NCBI GenBank assembly: GCA_936440205.1
Contig: OW387140.1
Location: 18,969,659-19,033,658, forward strand
Reading direction: 5' to 3'
Length of the DNA: 64,000 nt
From: Lepidonotus clava
Lineage: Eukaryota; Annelida; Polychaeta; Phyllodocida; Polynoidae
The notes below the pieces were generated by a model. That model was not told where the DNA came from. It did no database searches and saw only the letters and a list, made by a program, of their open reading frames with translations. The position numbers were made by a program, and so were the translations under genes. How positions within the stretch are numbered: the stretch's first letter is position 1; every line of letters starts with the position of its first letter. Below are positions 36,065-47,862 of this stretch, in pieces.

Positions 36065-37880
36065 AAAAACAACACCATAGATACGGTTTCTATGTAGTTC
36101 AAAATTTATGGCCAAACTCAGTTTTCATTATTTTGGTTATAACAGAATGGGTAATTTGGTATATTACACTCAATATGACACAGCAAAGTAATAAATGACA
36201 CTTATAATTGGATTCACATGCCAGCTTTGGCTTGGCAGGTGTGGTCATTGAAGCCCCCTGGTGGATTATTCTCACACCCGACTACATACACCAACTCCGC
36301 CTACCTACCATAAACCACACCACCATACATCCCATAATTCAACCCACCTTCTTTCTCATTCCAACTTCAACCTTCCACAACCCAACACCCATATCACAAT
36401 CCTCCACAAATCCTTCACCCACCCACGCACACCTTAAAAATCAATTTTAATTATATTCATCTTATACTCCGCAATGGCGGATATTTTTATATTATATTTT
36501 ATTATCATACAATTATTAATACTTCAATTTTATATAATAAAATTTCATTTCCCCAAGGTCTGCCTTTAGTTGTAATTCGCCGGTGCGCTGTAATGATATC
36601 ACAAACCCAAACAGGAACAACAATTGGATAAGTTGGTGAATTGCATGCTGGGTAATGAAAACAAAATGGCTGCCCCCAGTGGAGAGCTTGATAGACCCTT
36701 AGTTGGTCCATAACTTTTGAACCGATGCTCTGATTTGGATTTTGTTTTCACCATCAGTTTGGGAATTTTATATTCTGTATGCACAAAACACGTGTTTTTT
36801 TCCACTGGAGTGCCCCTTTAAGAACTAATCAAGACGTAGATACGCCAATGTAGAAAGGACTCCTTAGTACCCTTTCCTTATTTGTAAATGCTAATTTAAC
36901 TTGATTATGAATTCGTGAAACAAGTTCCAGGTACGTTTTCTAAGGATGTTTATGCAGTCTGTGCCTTCATTCCTTGGAAAGGTAGCATAGAAATAAAAGT
37001 ATTTAAGTTACAGCCGAGAATAGGTACTTTTTGCATTTAAATAATGGATACGATCAAAATAGTATAATATAGGCCTATACTATAACTATGTGCATATTAT
37101 ATAGACCTTGTACAGACGTGGTCAAGTGACCACATTTTGGTGATCACCACGTGCTCATCATAACCACGTGGACATCTAATTTTACAAATTCTAGATGATG
37201 TATTATTTGTAATTGTGACTGCAATTTAGATAATTTCCAAAATATGTATTTTGGAAGCTTTTGAAGTTTTAACTGTAGCAAAAAAACATGACCCCCCCCC
37301 CCCCCCCGCCTTACATACGCCTCAAGTGCCCCCCTCTAAATCCTTCCCTGTTATATACCTATTCTAAGGGTATATATATATATCATTCTGTGTGCGTACT
37401 ATTATCACGGTAATAAGTTTTAAAGATTATCCCTTTTGATTGATCTAATCTTCATGTACATCAGAATCAAAGAGAGTAGCATTTTTTCTCAGAATTCAAG
37501 CAAAATGGGAGATTGGCGGCTCTCATCTTGTAGAAATGAGCGAGATAAGGCACATTGAGGTATGAAGTGCGACTTGCGATATAGTGGCGCCACCTGGGTC
37601 AATAATTTTTTTTGAAGCTAGGTGGCAGTGAAGTGTAATGAAGTTACATGTGAGCAAACCTAGATGTCACCTCTGTAATAGGGCTTCATAACTGTGTTGC
37701 ATGAATGTGTTTTTTTTCTAATCATTTGAACTTATGCTTAGTTTTGTAATGTTATCCAGTTTTATGGGTATATTTCATATTTAGAAAGACATATAACTTT
37801 GTGCATGTACAAGTATTATTGGGGTTATCTATATGGGTTTATCTATACCCCCAAACACTGCTAAAAGCTAATTATCTTTT
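36065..37880. other. Gene-free stretch with repeat-like DNA
   Basis: Contains an A/C-rich patch (36280-36440), a probable element end at about 36823, a C run at 37291 and a TA run at 37370. No exon. Confidence 0.45.
36641..36674. promoter_or_regulatory. SBS-like and YY1-like pair inside repeat-like DNA
   Basis: TTGCATGCTGGGTA (reverse TACCCAGCATGCAA, SBS-like) and AAAATGGCTGCC (YY1-like), 9 bp apart. The flanking sequence up to TGGAGTGCCCCTTTA (36809-36823) looks like the end of a dispersed element, so the motifs may have been carried there by it. Confidence 0.25.
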
Positions 37881-37886
37881 AGATTT

Positions 37887-38216
37887 CTTAAGCCTGGTCC
37901 CCACTTGGGTGACTAAATTACAAAAATTGACAGCTACTAATGTGGTTAGTTGCCCGGTGACATACTAAACATTGACACCATGGTTTTTGGGGTGAAATAT
38001 TTGACATGTTTAATATTTCTCTCTAGTCGCTGGTGATTAGTGCATTTATTTGCAGGGCAGTGCGACTAATGTGATCTCTAATCGCCAGCAGTTTGATTGC
38101 AAGAGTGTCCCAACTGGGGGATTAACTTTTTTCACCTGTGACATATTAAATCACTAATCGCAGGGCAACCAAGGTAAGTTGCCATCGTTAGTCACCCAAG
38201 TGTGGATGCGGCTTTA
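37887..38216. mobile_element. Short inverted-repeat MITE
   Basis: Left TTAAGCCTGGTCCCCACTTG continuing GGTGACTA matches the reversed right end TAAAGCCGCATCCACACTTG with the same GGTGACTA. Inner matches (AGTTGCCC, GTGACATA) occur on both sides. Flanks can be read either as an 8-bp TTAGATTT duplication (37879-37886 and 38214-38221) or as a TTAA/TTTA pair, so hAT-like and TTAA-targeting origins are both possible. Confidence 0.55.
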
Positions 38217-38705
38217 GATTTGATCAGGTTGACAGGTTTCAGAGCAAAATAGGGTTGCACATTATAGGTTTAGCTGACAGACTTAAACATGACCCTACCA
38301 CATAATGATGCATAAGTCGCAGATCTGAAATTTGAGATTATAACTGATTATGAGAGAGGAGGACCTGTTCTTTAAAATGCTGAAAAGAATCACGTTTCTA
38401 TCATTTTTTGAACTAAAGTTATAAATGTTTAAAAACAGCATATATATCCAAAACTATGATTCTGAGAAAAATCACTTTAAAGATACCATTGTTTTTCATG
38501 GCAATGGGAATTTCCATAGATTTTATTTGACATCAACAAACAAGATATATCTTTTTTGTATGATAAAATCTTTTATTTCTTTGAAATTGTAAATTTACTG
38601 TAATATACATGTGTTTGTCATCTCATTTCTGTAGAAGCCCCATTTTTTAACTTTTCGCCTTTTTTACCTGGTTTTGCCATTTTCTCATAAATGTTCTGAG
38701 CGACT

Positions 38706-38803
38706 TATGCCTCATTTAGTGGTGAGGGATCATATATTATAGGAACTGTAATCCTATGCCTCATTTAGTGGTGAGGGATCATATATTATAGGAACTATAT
38801 CCT
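38706..38803 (+). repeat. 49-bp tandem duplication
   Basis: TATGCCTCATTTAGTGGTGA begins at 38706 and at 38755; units are identical except near their ends (CTGTAATCC versus CTATATCC). Confidence 0.9.
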
Positions 38804-39044
38804 ATAAGACTGCATTTAACAAACATTAGAAGGAACCTATAAACTAAGTAGTTGTGATTCATTTTGTATTATCCAACTGTCTTTGCAAAATAAGCCAGGC
38901 AGTGGTTTTTATGAAATCCCATGGTAAATTGTAATGTTGATGTAAACTGGGAGGGGCGTATTAACAAGGTTTCATTTTGTTGAAATTATAAACGTTCTCA
39001 AGAAATGAAATATCATTTGATTAATTTGGGAATAAAATTTAGCT

Positions 39045-39595
39045 AGTGAACTATAAGGAGGTTAATTATCCGTTAATGATAGGGTGTGAAAGTTGTATTT
39101 AATTTTATAGATAATAGCTAGCTCCATTCGCAGTCTCCTCCTCGTCGACTGCAGTCATCCAATACATAATTATAGTTCCCACATCATGTAAGACGTGAAC
39201 ACTCGCGTGAAAGGATTTTGTATGTTTATTATCCAATGTATAGTCATTCCGTGACAAGAACTCGATTGACCATGATCAGTCCCAAGGTAAGAGTCCCCTC
39301 AAACACATTCAGTCAACGCTCCGCGCTCTAACACAATTTCTATGCCTCAATCCAGAACCTAGACTGCAGGTTAAAGGTCCAACCTTCACTGGATGTTACT
39401 CACACAGCGTTTACAGCTACTCTGGCTAGCTAAGAGCGGAACACATTATTATAAGGTGGTACGTCACACCGTGACTCCTCCCTCATTTCACTACTGTCAA
39501 AGTGAAAAATTGGCTTACACGTGCGCTTCTAAGCTCACGCTATGCTGCCCAAACATGGACTGGCCACCCGCGTCAGTACACTAGTAACTTCCTAG
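39045..39595. repeat. Dispersed repeat family, copy B
   Basis: This is the partner of 27180-27745, diverged by many substitutions and small indels, sharing GATAATAGCTAGCTCC, CGTGACAAGAACTCGATTGA (copy A has CATGACAAGATCTCAATTGA) and CATTCAGTCAAYGCTCC. Divergence suggests both insertions are old. A rotated inverted repeat lies about 65 bp downstream. Confidence 0.65.
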
Positions 39596-39660
39596 TAAAG
39601 GTGGATCGGTCCTAAGTGGCTAAGACAATAGAGTTCAGCTTGGTCATGTGGTTGATTGGT

Positions 39661-39793
39661 AAACTCTCAGTTTGTAAAATAGAACCATCAATGTTATTCA
39701 GTGAGAGTAACTGATTTAACCCACTTCCTTATCCTAGTTACAAACTGAGAGTTTATCAGTTACTCTCACTGAACGACATTCATGGTTTTATTT
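39661..39793. repeat. Rotated inverted repeat (A-B, then A'-B')
   Basis: Segment A (39661-39676, AAACTCTCAGTTTGTA) is followed by B (39677-39715, containing TTCAGTGAGAGTAACTGAT). After a 23-bp spacer comes the reverse complement of A (39739-39754), directly followed by the reverse complement of B (39755-39793). A simple inverted repeat would have the order B' then A'. Both arms remain highly similar. Confidence 0.8.
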
Positions 39794-40501
39794 TAGTGAC
39801 ACCTAATTGCTGATGAAACTCCAGGTCAATCAAGTCCAATCTGGAAAGATTTAGATATCAGTTCAATGGCGTATATTCCAGTTCCTACTATCAGGCCTAG
39901 TCCGTAAGGTATCTCCACTGAGCAGGGCCAGTAGGTACGTTCATGGGCAATGAAAACATGGGTCTCATTGGTCAGGGAACTATTAAGGAGATAATCTCTC
40001 TCATTGGTCCGCTGTATCTGGTAAAGCCAGGCAGTCAGAACACCCCTAACACGTTTGCAAAACGTTTCAAACACCTTTTCAGTAAGGGTTAGACACCTTC
40101 TTAATACTTTCCTTGTTGGCTATATCCTAGTATGTTTCAAGACCAAGGCAAGGCTACATCACCCTCCACTATAGTTTATAAGGGTCTTTATGACCAAATG
40201 TAGGCTATGTGTAAGGCATGATCCATGCATGAAGTATTCATTTTGTTGGCTATTATTTATCTAAAAGGGCCCTATCCATAATAATTTTTTCAGTATTACA
40301 GCCTATAGTAAGTCTGTTTTTCAGTCATTTATCTTGTCCATACATACCATTCCCTGAAAGTACATCAAACAATTAGGTCCATTTCTTAAACTTCAATGTT
40401 AATCATAAATATCCAAAACTTTATATTTAATGAAAAAAGAAAGTTTACTTATTGTGTACTATTTCCTCTGTAGAATAATTTAAATCCAACAGCTTGATGA
40501 T

Positions 40502-40560
40502 GTTGAGCCTTGAACTCTGGACATGTGAAGCCTATGCTCCACCACAGAGCTATGGAGGCC
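40502..40560 (-). pseudogene. tRNA-like relic (Val-like) or SINE head
   Basis: On the minus strand the sequence opens GGCCTCC, then TAGCTCTGTGGTGGAGCAT, which forms a D-arm and matches an A box, then an anticodon arm with loop TTCACAT (CAC at the anticodon position) and GAGTTCAAGGCTC resembling a T-arm/B box. The variable region is missing and the acceptor stem does not close, so it is not a functional tRNA gene. A degenerate tRNA or the head of another SINE fits. Confidence 0.4.
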
Positions 40561-40686
40561 TGTGGTATGACAAAGCCAAGCAATGCTACTTAAATTTTGA
40601 ATAAATAGAGGTATGAGAATACTGACCCTAAACTATACCACTTGCAAAGAACCAGTAATCAGCCATTTGTCCCAGTGCACTATGGG

Positions 40687-40708
40687 GGAGGTGGGAAATC
40701 CCACCTCC
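40687..40708. repeat. 22-bp palindrome with a consensus kappa-B core
   Basis: GGAGGTGGG, AAAT, CCCACCTCC: 9-bp arms enclosing GGGAAATCCC, a consensus Rel/NF-kB site. A second copy of GGGGGAGGTGGGAAATCYCACCT (joined here by ambiguity code Y) is at 28153-28175, so the unit is dispersed. Confidence 0.65.
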
Positions 40709-40999
40709 AACGGAAGACATGATCTGTCCTACTACAAACCCCTGGTGTTGAGTGTTAGACCTAGTTCTCTGTCTATACCAAGCCGCAATCTTTCTAAAAT
40801 GGTCACACATTGACTGCAACACCTTCTTCCCAGCAAACAAATTCACGTTGTCACAACGTTGTTAAAACGTCACATTCTGTTGTGACCACGTTGAAATCTT
40901 TTGTTCTTACAATATCAGATGCTTTTTAAAAATCTTATTACATACCATAATTATTTCATTTGATATGGGTGAAATAAACCTATATAAAACAGCGTGTTG

Positions 41000-41162
41000 T
41001 GAGCAGCTCTCTCCCGCTATCTTATCACAGACATAGTAGTCCTGCGCATAACCTTTATGATTCGAAACCAATGAACCCTGAATTTAATCAGTCTTTAAGA
41101 CCAAGACACTTCAGAATTCGAACTAAATAACTATCATAACTAGTTCGTTATTATATCACCTA
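41000..41162 (+). repeat. Diverged direct repeat, copy 1
   Basis: About 160 bp matching 42190-42345 in the same orientation: CAGCTCTCTC, ATCACAGACATARTAGTC, TGAATTTAATCMGTCTT, GACACTT and ATATGTTCGTTGTTAGATCA (here AACTAGTTCGTTATTATATCA). The pair is 1.2 kb apart; the class is unknown. Confidence 0.55.
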
Positions 41163-42189
41163 AATATTGTGCCGTTTTATAAATAAATATAAGTGAAATT
41201 TTAAGTGATGCATATAGTAGGCAATATGGCAATAAAAATACTGACTATTGTAAACACCAAAAGGAAACAAAAAGCCCCTTTTACTTTTCCTCATCATCCT
41301 GTCAGTAAACACACTAGGGTTGTTATTTGCAAGGCATGTAGGATGTTTAATTTCCATATCAGAGATGATATTCCTGCACTGTGGTATCTTTCGACCCTGA
41401 CTGAACAAGGGCCTGGGCGTTCCAGTGAGGTTTGTATGTAGATCAATAGATAACTGATAGTATCATACTCGACCCCCGATCACAAATATGTAACATTAAG
41501 TAATAAAATTTTCTGAAGTTCTTTTGATACTCTAGATATTTTATATTTCTGCTGGCTGCCACATAACTCAAAAGGGTTGGGGGCACGGACACTTTACACA
41601 CTTATTGCAGACTTGACCCTCATTTTACGCCTGTTTTAGGAGAGAAATGAATTAAACATACCCATACAGCGTTGTATTCACTTTATGTGTTTGCTGGGTT
41701 ACAGCTACCATAGGCTAGGTACACTTTATATGGCTGTAATATTACACATGTACTGTTATGGTACACACTGGAATGACATGGTTGAATAGCCCGTGCCTTT
41801 GTCAATCAAACTTTAATTTATATGTTGTTTAAACCTACATCTATTATTTGCAAAATCAGTTCCCCAAATGTAGATATTTTTAGGGAACCACATTGAAAAG
41901 TAAACTTAATTGAATCTATTTGATTGTTTTCAAGTACTTTCGATTCTTGATACCTTATCTCAGTGAGTATAATGATTATTTCAAGCCTCTACAATAGGAG
42001 TGATTGAAATGTTTTGTAAAATACAATTTAGGTTTTTCATGTAAAATGGCAATAAATGTTCTACCGAAAAATGGCACATATTTTGTGCAAGGTTTCTCAG
42101 TAGATATCTGTACCTAGTTTATAGGTCACCACTGATAGTGTTAACTGGAAAATACCCTATTCCTACTTAATGTACCACTGCATGCTGTA

Positions 42190-42345
42190 TACAGCTCTCT
42201 CTCATCACAGACATAATAGTCATGTATACTAACATTTACGATTGGAAGCAATGATCCATGAATTTAATCCGTCTTGAACACCATGACACTTAAGACTTAG
42301 AACTATATAACTACCATAATATGTTCGTTGTTAGATCATCTATTA
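42190..42345 (+). repeat. Diverged direct repeat, copy 2
   Basis: Second copy of the repeat at 41000-41162. It lacks the CCCGCTATCTT insertion found after CTCTCT in copy 1. It may be two insertions of one short element, or a local duplication of the whole intervening segment. Confidence 0.55.
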
Positions 42346-42500
42346 ACCTTTTTATGATTAATCTATCATTGATGCAAACCGAACTGACAGATAATGTGCA
42401 ACATATGTAAACTAACAATACTTCAGCCTTGGCAACCTGTATACAACCTCTTTTAACCAGCATACTTATTCGACAACACATACCGGTGTGACTGAATGCT

Positions 42501-42537
42501 CAGAGTTTCACATCGTCAGAGTTTCACATCGTCAGAG
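42501..42537 (+). repeat. 16-bp tandem repeat
   Basis: CAGAGTTTCACATCGT at 42501 and 42517, followed by the partial unit CAGAG. Confidence 0.9.
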
Positions 42538-43091
42538 CACTTTCATTATTCAAATAGGACTGCCTCCCACCCACCCCCGCCTTTTTCTTTTAATTCTAGG
42601 CATTATAAAAAGCATCTTGTTCCCGGACCCAGTGAATTTGCCTCCATTGATACTATGATGTGTATCTTCCACGTTTTATCAGATATATTAGATATACTAG
42701 CCACGTTACCACTAACTTACCGAAACCAAAAGTGGCAGACAGTTTTTGTAGTTACCATCGGAATGTCACTCTTCTTACTTTTACCAATACATGAACACCA
42801 ACATAGAATACCTGCGCATTTCCAGTTTCTCAAACTCAAGTCCACACCGAGGGAAGTCGTTGCCATGGTTTGTTACATTTGTACAACTCAAACCAATATA
42901 ATAACAGAACATAATTTTAGGGGTACATTTTACCCTCGAAATAGCGAGTTTGGTGGACAAGTGCTGGCCACAGGTGGCTAATATTAAGATAGCTTTTGTA
43001 AACTTAAGTAAAAACCAGCAATAATGTAGTTACAGGAAGCAAAAACTATTCAATCATCTTAAATGTGTATATATTGCGAAATTTGAAACAT

Positions 43092-43120
43092 AATTATATA
43101 TATATATATATATATATATA
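43092..43120 (+). repeat. (TA)n microsatellite
   Basis: About 14 uninterrupted TA dinucleotides. A second, longer AT run lies 0.5 kb to the right. Confidence 0.93.
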
Positions 43121-43587
43121 ACATAAATATCTCATGCAAAACTGAAATCATGTAAATTAAACAGGAAACATCGATCTCACTTGATAATAGGCAACCGATG
43201 TATTCAGTAATAGGGATGCAAAGATACAAAAAAAAGCTGCTGAATCAGACCACAGCGCACTCAGACGCGTTCGTTTGTCAAGCAGGGAGTGCCATGTCCT
43301 GAATATTCTGAAGCTGTTGATATTGTATCTCTGTCTGCATGTAGGGGCTGAATTGTGGAAGTTAAAAACTAAATGACCTAAAAAGAGAATGGGGACTGCT
43401 TTGCATGGTTTTCATGTTAATAATATCGAGCCATACAGCTGTATCGTTTTTATGACCTGGCAGGTTAGTCTGTTGCCAACTATGATACTAGATTCCATGA
43501 AACAGTTAAATATTCTAACGTAACCCTCAGCCATCAGGTCATGGGATGATCACTTTAGCAATTTGGTGTCACGGATGGTATTTGAAG

Positions 43588-43589
<2 letters not shown>

Positions 43590-43624
<35 letters not shown>
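43590..43624 (+). repeat. (AT)n microsatellite
   Basis: About 17 uninterrupted AT dinucleotides. Confidence 0.95.
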
Positions 43625-43627
<3 letters not shown>

Positions 43628-44970
43628 TGCTACACTATAATGCCATAATTATAACAAGAACACAAAATGTTTGGCAGGGCAGACTATAAGGGGATCATGG
43701 ATTACAAACAAATCAATTGACTCGGTCTCCATCCTCATGGATTCAGGAAAAAGTGTGTTTTGTCTTGTAGACTTGTAGAAAGATATGTATTATATATATT
43801 ATAGAAAGATATAATACATATTATAGAAAATATAAGTAAATTAAAAAGAAATTGGGGTGTGTCTATAGGCGTATGTGTGTCAGTGTGTGTGTCACCTTTA
43901 TGAGGGCTGTGTTGCCTTTCATGTTTTACACAAACTTGTAGGCCTAATAGCGTACTGAACAGCTGAACATTTCCTGGCTCTTTTTCTTTTTTGTTCACAG
44001 TTTAACGTAATCATATGATAGTAGCTGCACATAGACTGATGACATCATTTTTTAGGAAATTAGATTTAATTTCCGCCGTTGTTAGTCCTGAACATCTTTG
44101 CGATATCTTAACCTAGCATTAAGGGGCGGGGGGGGGGGATATTGATGTCGTTGCTAAACAGGGATATCATTGTATAGACACATTGACAACGGCCCATCCC
44201 TCTCTTTAGATTTGACCCAAAGTTCTCATACACCTGTGGTTTACATGCCAGCGTAGCGGAACAGAACAACATGTAGGACACACCTTGACCTGCATGGGTA
44301 AACCGGAACTGGCACAGGACACAGGACGAGTCCTAACTCATCCCGGGGATAATGGCACCCAGTTTGACATCAGCAGTTTCACAACTATGATCTAATCAAA
44401 CATATGACACATTACGGGATTTGATCCAGAGGTGGGGCAAAGGGGGTCCTGATCACCATATCCCCCATGCACCCACACACGCCTTTTAAGTTTGGAAGGT
44501 AGGGACCTTCCGTTAAATGTGGACTCACCAATGGCAGATGGGAGGTCTGATATCTTGCGTACATTCCTATGCAAATCCAATCCAAACTTTGGTCAAATTA
44601 AAGTGGAGGAAAGGGGGTCTGGTTTTTGACAATTTTACTATTACTGTTGTAGATATTTTTCAATTAAGATGGGGCCGTACCCCCGAGCCCCTTCTCATCT
44701 TTGTCTGTTGTTGATAAATTACCATACAAACAATGGTCAATTGTCCAAGTCGCTTATTAGTCCTTAAAACATCACGTAGGTCCTAGTTGATGACGGCGGG
44801 AATGCCTCTATCCGAGGTCTATGACCGATCCCCAAGTCTGACAGAGGGAAAGCGGAGTTCGGGGGGTGTGCACCATGTGGACCCTCAGCCTAAATGCTTG
44901 TTCAAGGTCGATAATTTTCATCATGAAATAATTTTGATAATAATTTATACGATGCAAAACACAAAATTGA

Positions 44971-44995
44971 CCCCCCCCCCCCCCCCCCCCCCCCC
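44971..44995 (+). repeat. Poly-C run
   Basis: 25 consecutive C. Similar shorter C or G runs occur at 4440, 33241, 37291, 44129, 45451 and 63566. Confidence 0.95.
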
Positions 44996-45396
44996 TTCTT
45001 GACCTGTCTCCCCAGTACGCCCCGTTAAGCTATGGGGATTTCCCCGCTCCCCCTCACTTTCCGTACGCCATCGACTATCGATTTTAGACCCTGAATAATC
45101 ATAGCCAGGGGAATATGCAGTACCAGGCGAGTGCTTCAATTGGAATTTTCCTTCTTTAACATTTAATGAAGCTAAAGGTAGATCCAAGACTATAGATGTT
45201 TTCCGGAAATGAAAGAACAGTTGTACAGTTGTATGGTTCGCTGCATCTACTCACTTCCACGTACTGGCGCGGTCTCATGTAGCCTTTTCAAATACAGAGA
45301 AATTCGTCTTAATTTATAATAGTTCTGATAGCTCCATGGTATATGAATCAGAAAGTTCCCCTCATTAAATTTCTGAACAGGTTTACGGCAGAAAAG

Positions 45397-45397
45397 T

Positions 45398-45429
<32 letters not shown>
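45397..45429 (+). repeat. (TTG)n microsatellite
   Basis: Eleven TTG units, followed after 21 bp by a 14-base G run and an 18-bp palindrome (45471-45488). Confidence 0.95.
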
Positions 45430-45432
<3 letters not shown>

Positions 45433-46019
45433 CATTTCAAGTATTCACCCGGGGGGGGGGGGGGTTTCTTCGGTGCCTTAAGGCACCGGACTTCTTGTGG
45501 ATTAAGCATATCGTTCAATAAAACTTGTGAAACAAAGATATAAAGAACGAGTAATGATGTTTATAAATACTTATAAAAGAAAATTTTATATACATGTGTT
45601 AATGATATGAAAGTGGTGATTGAATATAAATCTGGTTCCTATCTATCTATCTACCTGGCTTAGATCTAAGTTTAGTTAATCACATCTATTGCAATATTTG
45701 ATTGGACTTTAAAGCTTTTCCCATAAACTAGATTTTGTTACTGTGGAAGCTTGAAATCCTATAAATCACAACTTGATAAAATAATGGTGGTATCTTAATA
45801 TACCTTTCAGAATAAATAAATGTTACATGCATGGACTCTCAACAATATGCTTATAAGGAAATGTATAAATTTATGAGAATCATTTCGGGCGTCATCAGTC
45901 GACGTACGGCCTAAACCATCGATAGATATTGCGTAACGTGTAAGAAATGCTAAATGCAATTGATACAGAAAATCAAATTGCGTCGCCCCAAAAAATTACT
46001 ATCGAGTTCCGCTGGCCGC

Positions 46020-46184
46020 TATGACTCAGAAGTTACGCATGCGTGTTGGTACACTACGTCAGACCTAGGTGCGCGCGCCGCACCCCTGAGAGGAGGCCTT
46101 AATATATTACGGACTGGAGAGGGTGCCAAACAGATCGCAGTCTGCGGAGAAAGGAGAAAGGCTTCAGCAACTGCAAGGAATAAG
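46020..46184 (+). promoter_or_regulatory. Candidate promoter and non-coding first exon for the three-module gene
   Basis: This is a local CpG-rich patch in AT-rich surroundings. It holds an NRF1-like core (ACGCATGCGT near 46034), a CRE-like TACGTCA, a GCGCGCGCCG run near 46072 and a TATA-like TTAATATATTA at about 46099-46109. From about 46130 to 46184 the sequence has no ATG and ends in a splice-donor context (AAG followed by GTAGGA). The coding start at 52849 lies 9 nt after an AG acceptor, so that gene needs an upstream leader exon of this kind on the same strand. The link spans a 6.7-kb intron and is inference; a nearer leader exon may have been missed. Confidence 0.4.
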
Positions 46185-46826
46185 GTAGGATATTTTCTAA
46201 TCTAAATCACGTCACACATATTACTAAATGCGATCTCTCCATGCGTTATCTGTATCTTTGAATGGCTTTGGGGGTTAAGAGATATCAGAGCATTGAGAAA
46301 GTATTTCAGCGTGAGACTGGTAACTTGTCGAAAGGATGGCATGCGCATCTGTTTCTCTAACGATAAACTTAAAGTACCCTTTATAGACTAGGCTCAGCAC
46401 ACTGTCTATGCCTGTATTGAACTGACATTATATGGGAATTCTGAGATTAGTCTGTATAAGGGAACGTTAGAGGGAATGACTGTATCTTTTAATACTTTTA
46501 TTGTTCCGAGACAAAACAAAATTCTGGTGGGTGTTTTGAAGACTGCTTCATTGTTTTGAGCCACCGAAACATTATTTGGAATTCGATTTTCAAAGCTACA
46601 TAACGGGTGTTAGGTATTAGTACCAAAGATGAAAGAGGTAACACTTTTTTATATCAATAGATGTGCATACTTCCTTATGAACCCAACCTGTCAACTGCTA
46701 CAATATCTATTAGAGATTGGTGTTGAAATTGAAACTTAAATTTGAAATTGAAGTGTAAAAGATCGAAAGAATAGTCCGGAATGCAATGACTTTCAAGAAA
46801 AAGAATCTCACATGACAAATGGGGGG

Positions 46827-47504
46827 CTTAAAGCACGTTGTACACTATAAGATTTTACGCTTCAATTTGTTTGCCAGCTGGACTTCTGTGCCAGTTCCGG
46901 TGAATCGTAGACAAAATCGCAATTGCATCGCAGAGTGTGCCAACCACTGAAATCTAAGTGACTGCAATAAAGGACCAAACACTTCAACCGCAATATGAAA
47001 AGGATTGCTATTAATTTTGGAGGCACATTTTCCCAAACAATTTCTGATCAAACATGACTTGTTTGATTGTTACAACCAGAATACCTGCGATTTGAACAGT
47101 TAACAGTCTATTTCGAGTTACAGAGGTTAAGAAATTCGATTTGTATAAATATATTGCTGTCATAATTATACGATTTCACATTACGATTTGTAATAATGCA
47201 TCCAATCAAAATAAAGGAAACAAATATCGTGATGGTTTTCTCTCCTCGCAACTGTGTATTGTGATTTTGGTACGTATTGCAATTTTGGCACGTATTACAA
47301 TTTTTACTCGTAAAATTGATTGCAACGTCGATAGTTAGTTGCGTAGTAAATTTAATGTCGTCATGTACATTTTGTATTTGATTTGTACAACCCCTCCCTA
47401 GTCTACCTAATCCTTCTAAAATCTGCGATATTTTAAAATCAGAATCGCAAAATTGACGGTGTAAAGATGAGGTGCAATATCGCATGGTGTATGATAGGCT
47501 TAAG
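46827..47504. mobile_element. AT-rich inverted-repeat element with TTAA ends (copy 1)
   Basis: The left end TTAAAGCACGTTGTACACTA and the reversed right end TTAAGCCTATCATACACCAT share a TTAA and a TACACYAT-GAT core. The interior contains many variants of TTGCGATT and TTGGCACGTATT, giving short spurious frames. TTAA at both ends is the target used by piggyBac- and Kolobok-type elements. It lies in the presumed first intron of the three-module gene. Confidence 0.45.
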
Positions 47505-47862
47505 GCCGTTGCACACCATGCGATATTTCCCGCTGTATTTTTGCAAAATTGATAATAACAGTAACACGTTTGCGTATTACGCGATTTTTTAAGCTCTGCA
47601 ACTTTTCAACTTGACAGGTAGATGGTCAACTCACAGGTACTTGAGTCACTATGGTTAAACAGGTTTACTTGTTGACTGCAGACAATGTTCCTCCTAATCA
47701 CATCTCTTTGCTCCATTATCACACACACCTTTTCAAAAAGCTGGATCCGCCACAGCAATGTGCGATCCTTTTACAATATGACGTTTTGCGGTGATACCTG
47801 TGATTTATGTACCTTAGTGTAGATCGAGTACAGAATCGCATACTGTGCGAAGGGGTTTATTC
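47501..47862. mobile_element. Related TTAA-ended element (copy 2), abutting copy 1
   Basis: It starts TTAAGGCCGTTGCACACCAT with GCGATATTTC next; the reversed sequence near 47860 reads CTTCGCACAGTATGCGATTC, matching over the GCACA-ATGCGAT core. Its left TTAA is the right TTAA of copy 1, so one inserted next to or into the other's end. The exact right boundary is uncertain. Confidence 0.35.

Larger units (their letters stand above)
42350..46015. other. Gene-free stretch rich in simple repeats
   Basis: Two AT microsatellites, several C/G runs, TTG repeat and a palindrome. A 161-codon frame (42496-42981) starts in the 16-bp repeat and shows no domain; I treat it as chance. Confidence 0.5.

Noticed and set aside
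42496-42981. 161-codon plus-strand frame
   Set aside because: It begins inside a 16-bp tandem repeat and has no recognisable domain or coding context.
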